From Symsagittifera roscoffensis (Eukaryota > Xenacoelomorpha > Acoela > Convolutidae), in contig NC_087063.1 of assembly GCF_963678635.1 (NCBI RefSeq), forward strand, positions 37,400,759 through 37,464,758: DNA of 64,000 nucleotides. The letters are read 5' to 3'. Each line of letters opens with the position of its first letter. Within the stretch, counting starts at the first letter, position 1. Position numbers and translations under genes: made by a program. Shown here one piece after another: positions 12,301 to 20,400 of this stretch. The notes beneath the pieces are model-generated. The model had not been told where the DNA came from. It made no database searches and worked only from the letters and a program-made list of their open reading frames with translations.

Positions 12301-15300
12301 CGCGTGTTGTGATACAAAGATCTGAAGGAAAAAATAGAACTTAGGCATATTTCAGAGTCCTAGTAAGATAGGTAAATTGTAAAACAGTTTATGAAGAAAA
12401 ATGACTAGAAAAAAAAGTATGAAAAAAATTTCAAAAAATTTCAAGAAATTCTTCAATTTTTTTTTACTGAAATGTTTTCATTTCAAGAATATTTTCATTT
12501 CAAAAAATTATCAAGTGTTAGATTCCCAAAGTTGCAATAAAAAGTCCAAAAACTACCTTTACTTGAGTAAAACGGCTTAAATTAAGCTTAATTATGCTAC
12601 ACGGTCACCTTATTAGCTCAAAATTAGACCAAAAATCTAAAATTTCAAATTAATTTTTCTCGACAATGTGAAAAAATTTCGAAATTTTTAATATTGTTCG
12701 AATCACGACTGAAAATTTTTTAATATGATATTTCATTCAGCCCAGTCCGATGATTATTTGTGGTACCTGATTTTGCGTGGAAAACAAAATGCAAAAAAAC
12801 TAAAACACACCCGAATCCAAAGTTCCTCCCCATTTGCAATGGTCGGAACAACAAGGTTAGACGGTTACTGTGCAAGTAGCACAGAATTTTCTGACTATAG
12901 TCTTTCGAAAAAGACGGTTTAGAAAATTTTGTTTTTCCAAATTAGTGTAGTTTTTTCTACTTGCTATGATAAAAAGTTCTGACGTAAAAATATAATTCAA
13001 GCATATTAGACAGTCATAGTAATATATATAGGCAAATTTAACAACAATTTTTGTAGAAAATTAACTAGAAAAACTAAAACAAATTACAAAAAAAAATTTC
13101 AAAACTTTTTGCAGACATTTTAAAAAATTTTGAAGTTTTTGATTCCCAAAATGAAGCTTAAAAACGCCAAAAACTAGTTTTACTTGCTTAAAAATTAATT
13201 TTAAGGCCTTAGGCATAATTCAGCTGTTGTAAGCATGCTCGCTTGCTTTATTTGCTCGAATTAAGGCGAAAAATCAAAAGTTTGAAACCGGTTTCTCTCG
13301 ACACTGAGAATTTTTTTTGAAAATTTTTAAGCTGCTTCGAATCACAACTGAGAGGGATTTAATATGATATATCACTCAATCCAGTCCGATGATTTTGTGT
13401 GGTACCTGTATTTGCGTGGAAAACAAAAAGAAAAAACTAAAACACTCTGGTCGGAGCAATTAAGGTAAACTTACCTAAATTGAATTAAGGCAAACTACTT
13501 CGCCTCAAAGTAACCTGAAGAAATTTTGAAGGTGAATCTTACCTAAGTCGAGTTAGGGTAAATTAAGGTAAAAATGATATTATCCCCGCAAAAAAAAAAC
13601 ACGGATTTCAAAAAACACAAGAAACTGAATTTCGTCAGAGTAACAGACATTTTAATTCACAGGCAATTACAGCCCGAGTGGAGATTTTTCACCTAATTTG
13701 AAGCAAGATTTGAGCGGTTTGAGCGGTTTTTTTAGACAATTACGCTCAAAATCTTGCTTCAAAACGAGCGGTTTAAGCGGTTTTTGAACGGTTTATCTAA
13801 AAAAAACGCTCAAAAACCGCGCAAGATTTGAACGGTTTTGAGCGGTTTATCTAAAAAAACCGCTCAAAAACCGCGCAAGATTTAATAATAAAAAGTCGAC
13901 CATAGAGGGATTCGAACCCCAATCTTCTGATTCGAAGTCAGACGCCTTATCCGTTAGGCCATGCTGCCCTGAAACTATAGACTAACATCTGAAATATAGA
14001 CTAACATTCTGAAGTGCAAAACATTTGACGTGATTATTGGCATCTCTAAAAGACTTCGAAGCTCTTTTTCCTCCCCCCCCCCCCACCTCACACGACCTTC
14101 AATATATTAGTGTAACGAGTGGTTTTACGAGTAGTCAATGTATTCAACAATCTAGTGAACATATTTACATGTAAAAATTTGTAGGTGGGGGGGGGGGAGG
14201 AAAAAGAGCCGACTTCGATGATGCTGGTATGGGGAGGGGGGGGGGGGGGCGTGGGAGGTAGAAATTGGTTTTTTGTCAACTCATTGATCCAAACATTAAA
14301 AGTTTGGGCTCTTTTCTAGTTTCTTCCCCCCCCCCCCCTTTCAAAACCAAGGAAGACCGCTCAAAAACCGCTCAAAAACCGCTCAAAAACCGCCCAAATC
14401 TTGCTTGAAAAACCGTTCAAAAATCACCGCAAGAAATGAGCGGTTTTTGAGCGGTTTTCTAAGCAAGATTTGAGCGGTTTGAGCGGTTTTTCCAAAAAAA
14501 CCGCTTAAACCGCCCAAACCGCCCAAACCGCTCAAATCTTGCTGGAAAACCGCTCAAACCGCTCAAATCTTGAGCGGTTTTTGAGCGGGATCTCGACCCG
14601 GGAGCTAAGGCATATTAGTTTAGTTTGTAATATTTGAAGACATAAGACAATCTAAATTTGCCGTAAGGTTAATGTAAGAATATGCTAATTATACCTACTT
14701 TGTAAGGGTTAGTTTCCAAGGTATACATAACTATCAACGAAGTTTTTATGAGGCACTTTCTAAGGTTGATACACTTTAGCTTTTAAGGTGGTTATAGGTA
14801 AAATTTTAAGGGTATTTATAGGTAAGTTATGGAGTACAACATTTAGTGCAAATTTATTTCCATTAATAAGATAGTTTAAGGTGTTTCCAAGGTAATTTTC
14901 ATTCAACTTTTTTGCAAGTGTAAGTACAGTTTCGCGAATTTGAAGTCTAAAAAGTAAGGAAATATGGTTATTTTAGACCTGAACAATCCTGATTTCTTCC
15001 CGATGGGTCAGCCATTTTCTTATGACTTCTTCCCCGGAGTGCACCACTCTTCGATCGGACAGCCTCCCTCGTCTATAGGAGTAGACAACTCGGAGTTCCC
15101 GATGCCCCCCCACCCTACCCACACCTTCCTCACTCATAGATCCCTTGAGATTGCACTCGGGCGACCATTTGGGCTTACCAGCGGGATTAGGCGGAGGATC
15201 CCCATTCATTCCAACATCTGCACCCCCACCCCATCTGGGAGGCACGCATACAAACCACCTATCAATTTCCCCAGGCAGTATGATGGAGGACGCAATATCG

Positions 15301-15450
15301 GTACTTAACTCTAACCAGTCCAACAATCAAAGGATGCTTCTTCCATCTCCTGATATGCCGCTGCCTCCCTCCGACCGCTTTCTTTCTTCTCTCTCTAAAC
15401 AGCCTCGCTTCCGAAATGTATTCGAAGATAACTCGGCAACAGTTTGGTGA
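5675..15450 (+). CDS. Lhx1/5: LIM-homeodomain transcription factor, Lhx1/5 (lin-11) class, five exons
   Basis: This is a nuclear DNA-binding regulator. Family members specify neurons and early body pattern and bind LDB cofactors through their LIM domains. Joining 5,675-6,213, 6,577-7,073, 9,622-10,409, 11,985-12,150 and 14,977-15,450 keeps phase at every GT-AG junction and gives about 820 residues. LIM1 uses C127, C130, H148, C151, C154, C157, C174 and D177. LIM2 uses C186, C189, H208, C211, C214, C217, C237 and D240. The homeodomain (about 563-622) has Q50 in WFQNRR. The linker is acidic and the C-terminus ends ATVW, like vertebrate Lhx1 (AAVW). Oddities are a 126-residue extension before LIM1 (vertebrate Lhx1 has only a few residues there), 24 consecutive Asn, and a one-base frame change in exon 5. 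Upstream stop TAA at 5,648 supports the start. Confidence 0.93.
6214..6576 (+). other. Lhx1/5 intron 1
   Basis: 363-base intron between the LIM1 and LIM2 exons, GTAAAC...TTTTCAG. No feature was seen inside. Confidence 0.85.
6577..7073 (+). CDS. Lhx1/5: Lhx1/5 exon 2: LIM2 and Asn tract
   Basis: Starts after TTTTCAG, completing the split Arg codon. LIM2 runs from CFGC to CREDF. It is followed by a Ser/Thr/Ala-rich stretch and 24 Asn codons (6,923-6,994, almost all AAC). The exon ends at a GTAAGT donor in phase 1. The AAC run is a triplet microsatellite and probably varies in length between alleles. Confidence 0.93.
6923..6994 (+). repeat. (AAC)24 microsatellite coding poly-Asn
   Basis: Twenty-four in-frame Asn codons, AAC except for one AAT, inside exon 2 of the Lhx1/5 gene just after LIM2. 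Confidence 0.95.
7074..9621 (+). other. Lhx1/5 intron 2 with a GC-richer block
   Basis: 2.55-kb intron (GTAAGT...TTTTTAG). Most is AT-rich, but about 7,780-8,340 is clearly GC-richer. A (GA)n run lies at about 9,340-9,367. No ORF is supported. The GC-richer block is listed separately as a possible regulatory element. Confidence 0.8.
7780..8340. promoter_or_regulatory. Candidate intronic enhancer (unproven)
   Basis: Within an AT-rich intron this block has raised GC and a cluster of transcription-factor-like words: E-box CACCTG at 8,190-8,195, homeodomain core TAATTG at 8,202-8,207 and forkhead core TGTTTAC at 8,217-8,223, all in 34 bases. Lhx1/5 genes are commonly controlled by intronic elements, but short motifs occur by chance. 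Only cross-species conservation would support this. Confidence 0.25.
9622..10409 (+). CDS. Lhx1/5: Lhx1/5 exon 3: acidic linker and first 46 homeodomain residues
   Basis: Starts after TTTTTAG in phase 1. It encodes a long Ser/Asp/Glu-rich linker with a possible SUMO site (IKSE) and the acidic run [12 protein letters not shown]. The homeodomain follows, from [12 protein letters not shown] to MRVIQ. It ends at a GTGAGT donor exactly before VWFQNRR, the intron position shared by LIM-homeobox genes. Confidence 0.95.
10410..11984 (+). other. Lhx1/5 intron 3
   Basis: 1.58-kb intron splitting the homeodomain between Gln46 and Val47, GTGAGT...TTTTCAG. It is non-coding. A SOX-like word, CTTTTGTTC, lies at 10,703-10,711. 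Several open frames here have no homology support. Confidence 0.85.
11985..12150 (+). CDS. Lhx1/5: Lhx1/5 exon 4: recognition helix and class-specific tail
   Basis: Begins [20 protein letters not shown], the Lhx1/5 homeodomain end. It continues with [14 protein letters not shown], close to the ARRHAFFRSPRRMR tail that marks the Lhx1/5 class. Donor GTACGA at 12,151, phase 1. Confidence 0.94.
12212..13460. repeat. Two tandem diverged copies of a 0.6-kb repeat
   Basis: Copy 1 (about 12,212-12,852) and copy 2 (about 12,853-13,460) share order and wording: GGTTAC-GTGCAA-TAGCA at the start, GACTATAGTCTT, a T-rich middle, then CCAGTCCGATGATT and GGTACCTG-TTTGCGTGGAAAAC at the end. Divergence is high, so the duplication is old. 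No ORF is supported. Confidence 0.7.
13897..13968 (-). tRNA. tRNA-Arg(UCG) gene or pseudogene
   Basis: Read on the minus strand, the sequence has T8-G9, D arm GCCT...AGGC, G26, a five-pair anticodon stem TCTGA/TCAGA around loop CTTCGAA (anticodon TCG), and T-loop TTCGAAT. The internal promoter boxes TGGCCTAACGG and GGTTCGAATCC are intact. A TTTTT run starts three bases after the discriminator and would stop RNA polymerase III. The acceptor stem pairs poorly (GGCAGCA against TATGGTC), so this may be a decaying or tRNA-derived copy rather than a working gene. Confidence 0.6.
14061..14209. repeat. Poly-C/poly-G hairpin
   Basis: The left arm 14,061-14,087 (GCTCTTTTTCCTC then a C run and ACC) is complementary to 14,184-14,209 (GGTG, a G run, then AGGAAAAAGAGC). 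A further G tract at about 14,232-14,250 and a C tract at about 14,325-14,338 follow. These are strong G-quadruplex and polymerase-slippage sequences. Confidence 0.75.
14977..15450 (+). CDS. Lhx1/5: Lhx1/5 exon 5: C-terminal domain, one-base frame change
   Basis: After ATTTTAG the split codon G+AC gives Asp, then [20 protein letters not shown], comparable to the YDFFPQG region of vertebrate Lhx1. This frame runs to about 15,104. The plausible continuation ([18 protein letters not shown] through DNSATVW, stop 15,448-15,450) is in the next frame. The change falls at a run of seven C (15,105-15,111), and one C fewer would give a single frame with total length divisible by three. An assembly or sequencing error is likelier than a real lesion. 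Without it the protein ends at 15,308. Confidence 0.85.
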
Positions 15451-15547
15451 AACTACTCGCTACAACCGAAAAAACTAATTATTGTAAAAACTATTTATGT
15501 TCAAAAATGATAAATTTCAACAAACGGATTTACATTAAATTCTATAA

Positions 15548-15553
15548 AATAAA
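15548..15553 (+). terminator. Poly(A) signal AATAAA of the Lhx1/5 gene
   Basis: AATAAA about 100 bases after the stop codon, in an AT-rich 3' UTR. Confidence 0.6.
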
Positions 15554-15787
15554 GTATATCAGAATGTAATAAATTCAGTTTCTGAGCTTTACAAAGATTA
15601 GTGCAGTATTTATGATAAAAAGGTGTTATGAAAAAAATGAAGCACTCATTCATGATTTAAATTAAATTTGAATTGGAAAAAATATTCCTTTGAGCTCCAA
15701 CTCTAAGTTGGCCAATGCGCAGTAAGCTACGGACAACAGCAGCCATAGTAGTTGTTTATCGATCATGGCTTTTCTTGCGTTATCTAC

Positions 15788-15842
15788 TTGACTAAGTAAT
15801 CATGTTATGTAACCGTGTTATGTAATATGATTACTTAGTCAA
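15788..15842. repeat. Perfect 16-base inverted repeat
   Basis: TTGACTAAGTAATCAT at 15,788-15,803 and its exact complement at 15,827-15,842, with a 23-base spacer in which TGTTATGTAA is repeated. It lies just downstream of the Lhx1/5 poly(A) signal. It could be a small foldback element or a 3' hairpin. Confidence 0.8.
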
Positions 15843-16334
15843 GATATTGTCAAGAAATCTTTGTCGCACAGACACTCACAAAAAGAGTTGTTCAATTTTT
15901 GGGATCCAAGATCTTGTCAAGCTAGTTTCCTTTTCAAACTTTTTGGGGTGTTTTTCTTTTCAAATTATGATCACTTGATCGCCCTTTTTGTTTAATAAAT
16001 ATCGATACCAGCTGTTAGTTTAAGAAGAAGTTTTTTTGTAGTACGAAAAATGTTTCATGATTTCCTATCTTTTGCAAAATAATTTCTCAACTAAAAATTT
16101 TGATCAGTTTTGTTTTCCAGTGGATCAAGATGTCAAATTGCTTTTACTATGATTATTTAACCTGATTGGTTGCGCTAAACTCATCAATTAGGAACTTTAG
16201 TGAATCCGGTTAATGATTTACAGCGAATTTAAGTATAACCAGTAGTTGTCTATCTTAAAACCAGCCCGATTTATGATGTTCAAGATTCTCATCCAACCGC
16301 CGAACCCATTCTCCGCATCAGCGTGAAAACAAAT

Positions 16335-16690
16335 TGAGTTTATGTCCGGGGTGGCTCACTCATAGGGTAATTTCAGATAAGGTACACCGTCTGTTCGTCG
16401 AACGTATTTTCGCCCGTATAGATTCGTGCAACTTCTTAGTCTGATACCGGTCTTAATCTTCCTCTTATACATCCTAGTCTTAATAGATCTAGTGTATACT
16501 GGTATTCGCGAGTTAGTTATCTGGAACTTGTTCCAAAGGAGAATAGCTGTTTTCTAAACTATTTTTAAATTGCTCTGGTTAGCTGTAAGTGTTAGTGATG
16601 GATCCTGATTGGTTGGTAAAATAATATTTTATGAGATAGTTTTATCAAAAAATATAATTGGTTACGAATACTAGTTTTAAACTGGTTAAA
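16335..16690. repeat. Element A LTR, low-coordinate copy
   Basis: Begins TGAGTTTATGTCCGG and shares TCAGATAAGGTACAC, ATAGATTCGTGCAACTTCTTAG and AATAGATCTAGTGTATACTGG with the copies at 32,297, 38,799 and (inverted) 53,414. AAAT precedes it. The right edge, near ACTGGTT, is approximate. Confidence 0.75.
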
Positions 16691-18659
16691 GCCATCCGTG
16701 GTATAGAGAGTTTTAAGTTTTAATGTTTATTGCAATGAAGGATGGATGGAGAGATTTCTTGTTTTTTCGAGTAGTTTATTTTTGAAGCAGTGACTGCGTT
16801 AAGGAAGAGAGAGAAACAGTTGTTCGTGCCTCAGAGTCGTTGTCTTCATGGGAGAAGGTTGACCGTTGCTCGTTCTGCAAAAGTGGGCCTCGTATATCCT
16901 AGATCGTTGTAAGTGATCGTGGCTAGACTGAAGATTTATGCAATGATAAATTGGTTTCGTTAAGTTAGAGCGAGACTATAAGCAAGATCGAATTTGACTT
17001 CTTTTTGTGAAGCGCCAAAAGACTAGGATTTGTATGTGAAGTCAACATCGAGATGGCCATGGTTCTTCTACAATGGGTCTTTGCTGCGATGTTGTTTCCA
17101 TATTTCAAATCCTGTGAGGGCTGAGACTACGGCAACAAACCAAAAGAATTGCCATTGGAGAGTCGGAATGTCATCGAGTTTTCATCTCCCTTTGCTGCTC
17201 GTTCTTTTTGCTCTAAGATATCTTTTCTTTTTCATTGCATATTTATATCTATATCCTGTTATTGAGATCAGTTATAGTTATGATATTTATTAGTTGTTTT
17301 TGCAAAAGCGTTTTTTTTTTAGTTTCGGTTTTTTAAAAAGAGTTGCTTACCCAGAAGCCGCTCCTAGCAAAAATTGTGGATCGGGGTCGTAGTACATGGT
17401 GGGCGCATGTAATTCAAGCGACGTCGTTCTGGTGGGTTAGACCAAATGAGGATAATTTTTACAGTCTCTTGGAGCAGGGTCTTTTTTCGTGTTCCATTTT
17501 TGTTTTTTTTATCAGGTGTTTTTCTCTTTTTGTATTTGGTTGTGTCCTTTTGTCAAAAACAGATTGTTGTGTTTTATCTTTTTCTTTTGAGTTTTTAGTG
17601 TTTCCAGTGGTTTTAATAAAACTTGAAAATCGGTTTCAAAAGAATAATTGATCCAGTGTAAATCTCAATTTAGTCTGGTTTGGGTACCGTAGGACTTTCT
17701 CATACATGCGTTGGTTTTACAGCATTAGTAAGCTGCGTTAGTTAGTTTAAGCTTACTTATAATTCCCTCCAACGGGGTTGAGGGAAAATTTGAAACGCGG
17801 TAAAGTTAATTAGTTGTTATCAGATTGTTTCTGAAACTGAAATTCATTTTTTAAACAATTCTAATAACTACAATTTCGGTGGAAAAAGTGCCTGAAACGC
17901 GTTAAGATTAAATGAACAAAATTTTAAAAGCACAAATAAAAAGGATAGTTTTCTGTAATTTAATTTTCATTTTTATTTCACTATTTCATACTTGATTTGA
18001 ACTACAAAACCATTAACTTTTTGCTTTTGTATTAAATGTTTTCACTAGGAAAACTCATTTAGATGGTTGGGTTTGAAAATGAAAGTCGAAAAAGAGATTT
18101 TTTTGTTTTAATTTCATCCTTTAGAGCAGTGCCTGGTGAAACCTAAAAAAGAAAAGTGAAGCAGACGTGTCGAAATGATGAGTGTCTTATTTATTTGTGT
18201 AAGTGATAAATTTAAAAATTATACTTACGAGGAGTCAGGTAAGGAAAAATCCCATGGGTGAATGTAGCTTCAATAGTTTCAGATGTTACTAAAAGCTTAA
18301 AAGCTTATCAAGCATGCGTATTATGATTTTAGTGCGAAGCAGTGGCCAAGAAATTCAAGGGCTCTGATTTTTACTTCTTCGGTAGTAGCTGGAATTCGTG
18401 ATTTGTGTTTTCAATTAGATTGTAAAGATTGTAGTTAAACTTGATAGTGGAGATGTTCTCTAGTAGGCCCATTTTATTGGGCTCTATATATTCGTGGTGA
18501 AGGATGATGGGGCTCAATTGGCAAAATATAGACGCCTGTCGGACAGGGGTTTATTTTTTGGAGGATGCCATGCAAGTTTGTTCATTTGATGCTGTATGTA
18601 AAGTTTAAGAAGTAGGGTGATGTGTTCTTTCGAGGTAATAAACATAAAACGATGGTGTG
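16690..18659 (-). mobile_element. Element A, 3' region next to the LTR
   Basis: Matches 39,183-41,175 of element B in order and orientation. Only short frames are open and no product is recognised. In the family, this part lies between the envelope-like gene and the 3' LTR. Confidence 0.6.
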
Positions 18660-18859
18660 NNNNNNNNNNNNNNNNNNNNNNNNNNNNNNNNNNNNNNNNN
18701 NNNNNNNNNNNNNNNNNNNNNNNNNNNNNNNNNNNNNNNNNNNNNNNNNNNNNNNNNNNNNNNNNNNNNNNNNNNNNNNNNNNNNNNNNNNNNNNNNNNN
18801 NNNNNNNNNNNNNNNNNNNNNNNNNNNNNNNNNNNNNNNNNNNNNNNNNNNNNNNNNNN
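18660..18859. other. Assembly gap (200 N)
   Basis: Exactly 200 N, a conventional placeholder for unknown length. Flanking sequence matches element B on either side of its 3.75-kb tandem array, so the missing DNA is probably several kilobases. Frames reported across the N run are meaningless. Confidence 0.98.
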
Positions 18860-20400
18860 TAAAGTGGGGATTTTTTTTATACAAAGGTAATACCAAAAAA
18901 ATGTTTCCTTCATAGTCAATGAAGTTGGAGTGGTTGCCTAATAAGAGGTATTCTGCTGAGGGTTTTTTAAGTACTGCTAGAGCGAGAGATTGTAGTATTT
19001 GTGTTCTTTGTAGTTCACACAATTGATAGAGTGTTTCTAATTCGGAGAGTGACATCTCTTAAAAAGTTCTACTTATTGGGTAATCTAATTTCATATTAAG
19101 GTCTATATCGTAGTGAATTTCACCAAAATAGGCGTTCTTCATTAGTGAAAATTCTTGTGGTCGTGTACTATATTTACTTTCTGGGTGAATTTTTCCGCCA
19201 GTATTTCCTGTATTCTTGTAAAATGTTACTGCGATGTAGGATTCTTTTGTCTTCTCGATTGTGATATGGATGTGATATATCGATGATTATTTTGCCTGTT
19301 TTCATTTCGAAACCCTTTTTGTATTCGACAACAGTTTCTGATTATTGTGTTCGGAAAAGTGGTTTGGGGTTTCAAACATGCTACTTCCGTTATAGGGTAA
19401 ATTCTAAACGTGTTTATTTATTTTCAATACCGTCTACTTATTTATACTTCTGTCGGTTTGATCGGATTCGTTCGGGACTGACTGTATCAAAGGTTAAAGA
19501 TTCTATAAGTTTTTTTTGGGAAGTTTTATCATTCTTGCGTGAGTTTTAGCGACTTGAAATGTGGTATATGTGTCCTCAGGGAACAAAACGATGGCTGCAT
19601 GTGTTCGTGTAGTGGGATCTTAAAATTCTTGATCATTTTTGCAAGGTAAGCGGATTCCTTGATACAATATGATATCAACTTTTAAATCTCGTGCAGAGTG
19701 CACTTTTTCTAAATGATTTTTTTCAATCCAAAAACAAATTTTCCTGAAGCCTGAAAATTTTCTGTGCGCTTTACACTTTGACGGGCTTTTTATTCCAATG
19801 TGTGATATTCATTTTTTATCGTGTAAGTCATAGGTCATACGTGTGCGCCGTGATTCGGGAATTTATCGTCTAATTTAATATGACCTTGATGTCGTTCACT
19901 TGTGCTTGGTGTGCAGAGTCTAGGAAGACTTGAAAAGTACCAATTTATAGTTTGTGCTTATTTGCGGCTATTTTCAATCGTTCCACTTTTTTTTGCAATT
20001 TCAGGGTTAAGATTTAAAAATTTTTCGATATTACTTGGACAAAAGTATTCATGATTGAGTCTGTTTTTATTGCTGCTGAGACTTGTGAACAATTTACGTT
20101 CTTTTCTGAGAATTTTGTCTTTAAATGATATCTTGTCAGAGTTGTAGCTCGGGCTTTTGAGTAAAGTGTAGCTACTATAATTGTTGATTCATTGTCTTGT
20201 GGTTCAGATTCGCATTGTGTTACATAGTTAATTGCGTGTTTATGTAGTGTTTTTCTGTTGATAATCTTCACAATCATAATGTGTGACAAAGAGATCTTGT
20301 GATCCTGTTCGGGGCGATGGGTTTGACGAGGTACGGGTTCAAAAAGTACATCAGGGAAAAAGTTCCGGTTATAAAAAACTATTAAAAGATATATGTTTAC
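18860..20400 (-). mobile_element. Element A, envelope-like region
   Basis: On the minus strand a leucine-rich segment (SLSELETLYQLCELQRTQIL) matches the corresponding part of element B near 51.0-51.3 kb. Position after the integrase and before the LTR, and the hydrophobic segment present in B's copy, fit the envelope-like third gene of errantivirus-type Gypsy elements. The copy is degraded. Confidence 0.5.

Larger units (their letters stand above)
13640..14600. repeat. Palindromic array of GAGCGGTTT and GCAAGATTT words
   Basis: Dozens of copies of GAGCGGTTT or its complement AAACCGCTC, alternating with GCAAGATTTGAGC/ATCTTGC, lie in both orientations at about 13,700-13,885 and 14,350-14,590. 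They can fold into long hairpins. The two clusters flank the tRNA-like gene and the poly-C/G hairpin. The array may be a foldback element or satellite. No protein is encoded. Confidence 0.7.
12151..14976 (+). other. Lhx1/5 intron 4, repeat-filled
   Basis: 2.83-kb intron (GTACGA...ATTTTAG). It contains a tandem duplication of about 0.6 kb, a tRNA-like gene on the opposite strand, a palindromic GAGCGGTTT array and long C/G homopolymers, each listed separately. The last part (about 14,600-14,970) repeats AAGGTAA/TAAGGT words and may be the end of another old repeat. Confidence 0.85.

Noticed and set aside
13450-14960. A single transposon bounded by AAGGTAA-type words
   Set aside because: The words recur at both ends of the stretch but I could not align convincing inverted or direct termini or a target duplication.
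14973-15326. 117-codon minus-strand frame opposite Lhx1/5 exon 5
   Set aside because: Antisense shadow of the proline-rich exon. No motif and no independent support.
18582-19055. Frames running through the N gap, on both strands
   Set aside because: Their length comes from N bases, which hide stops. Only the sequence outside the gap carries information.
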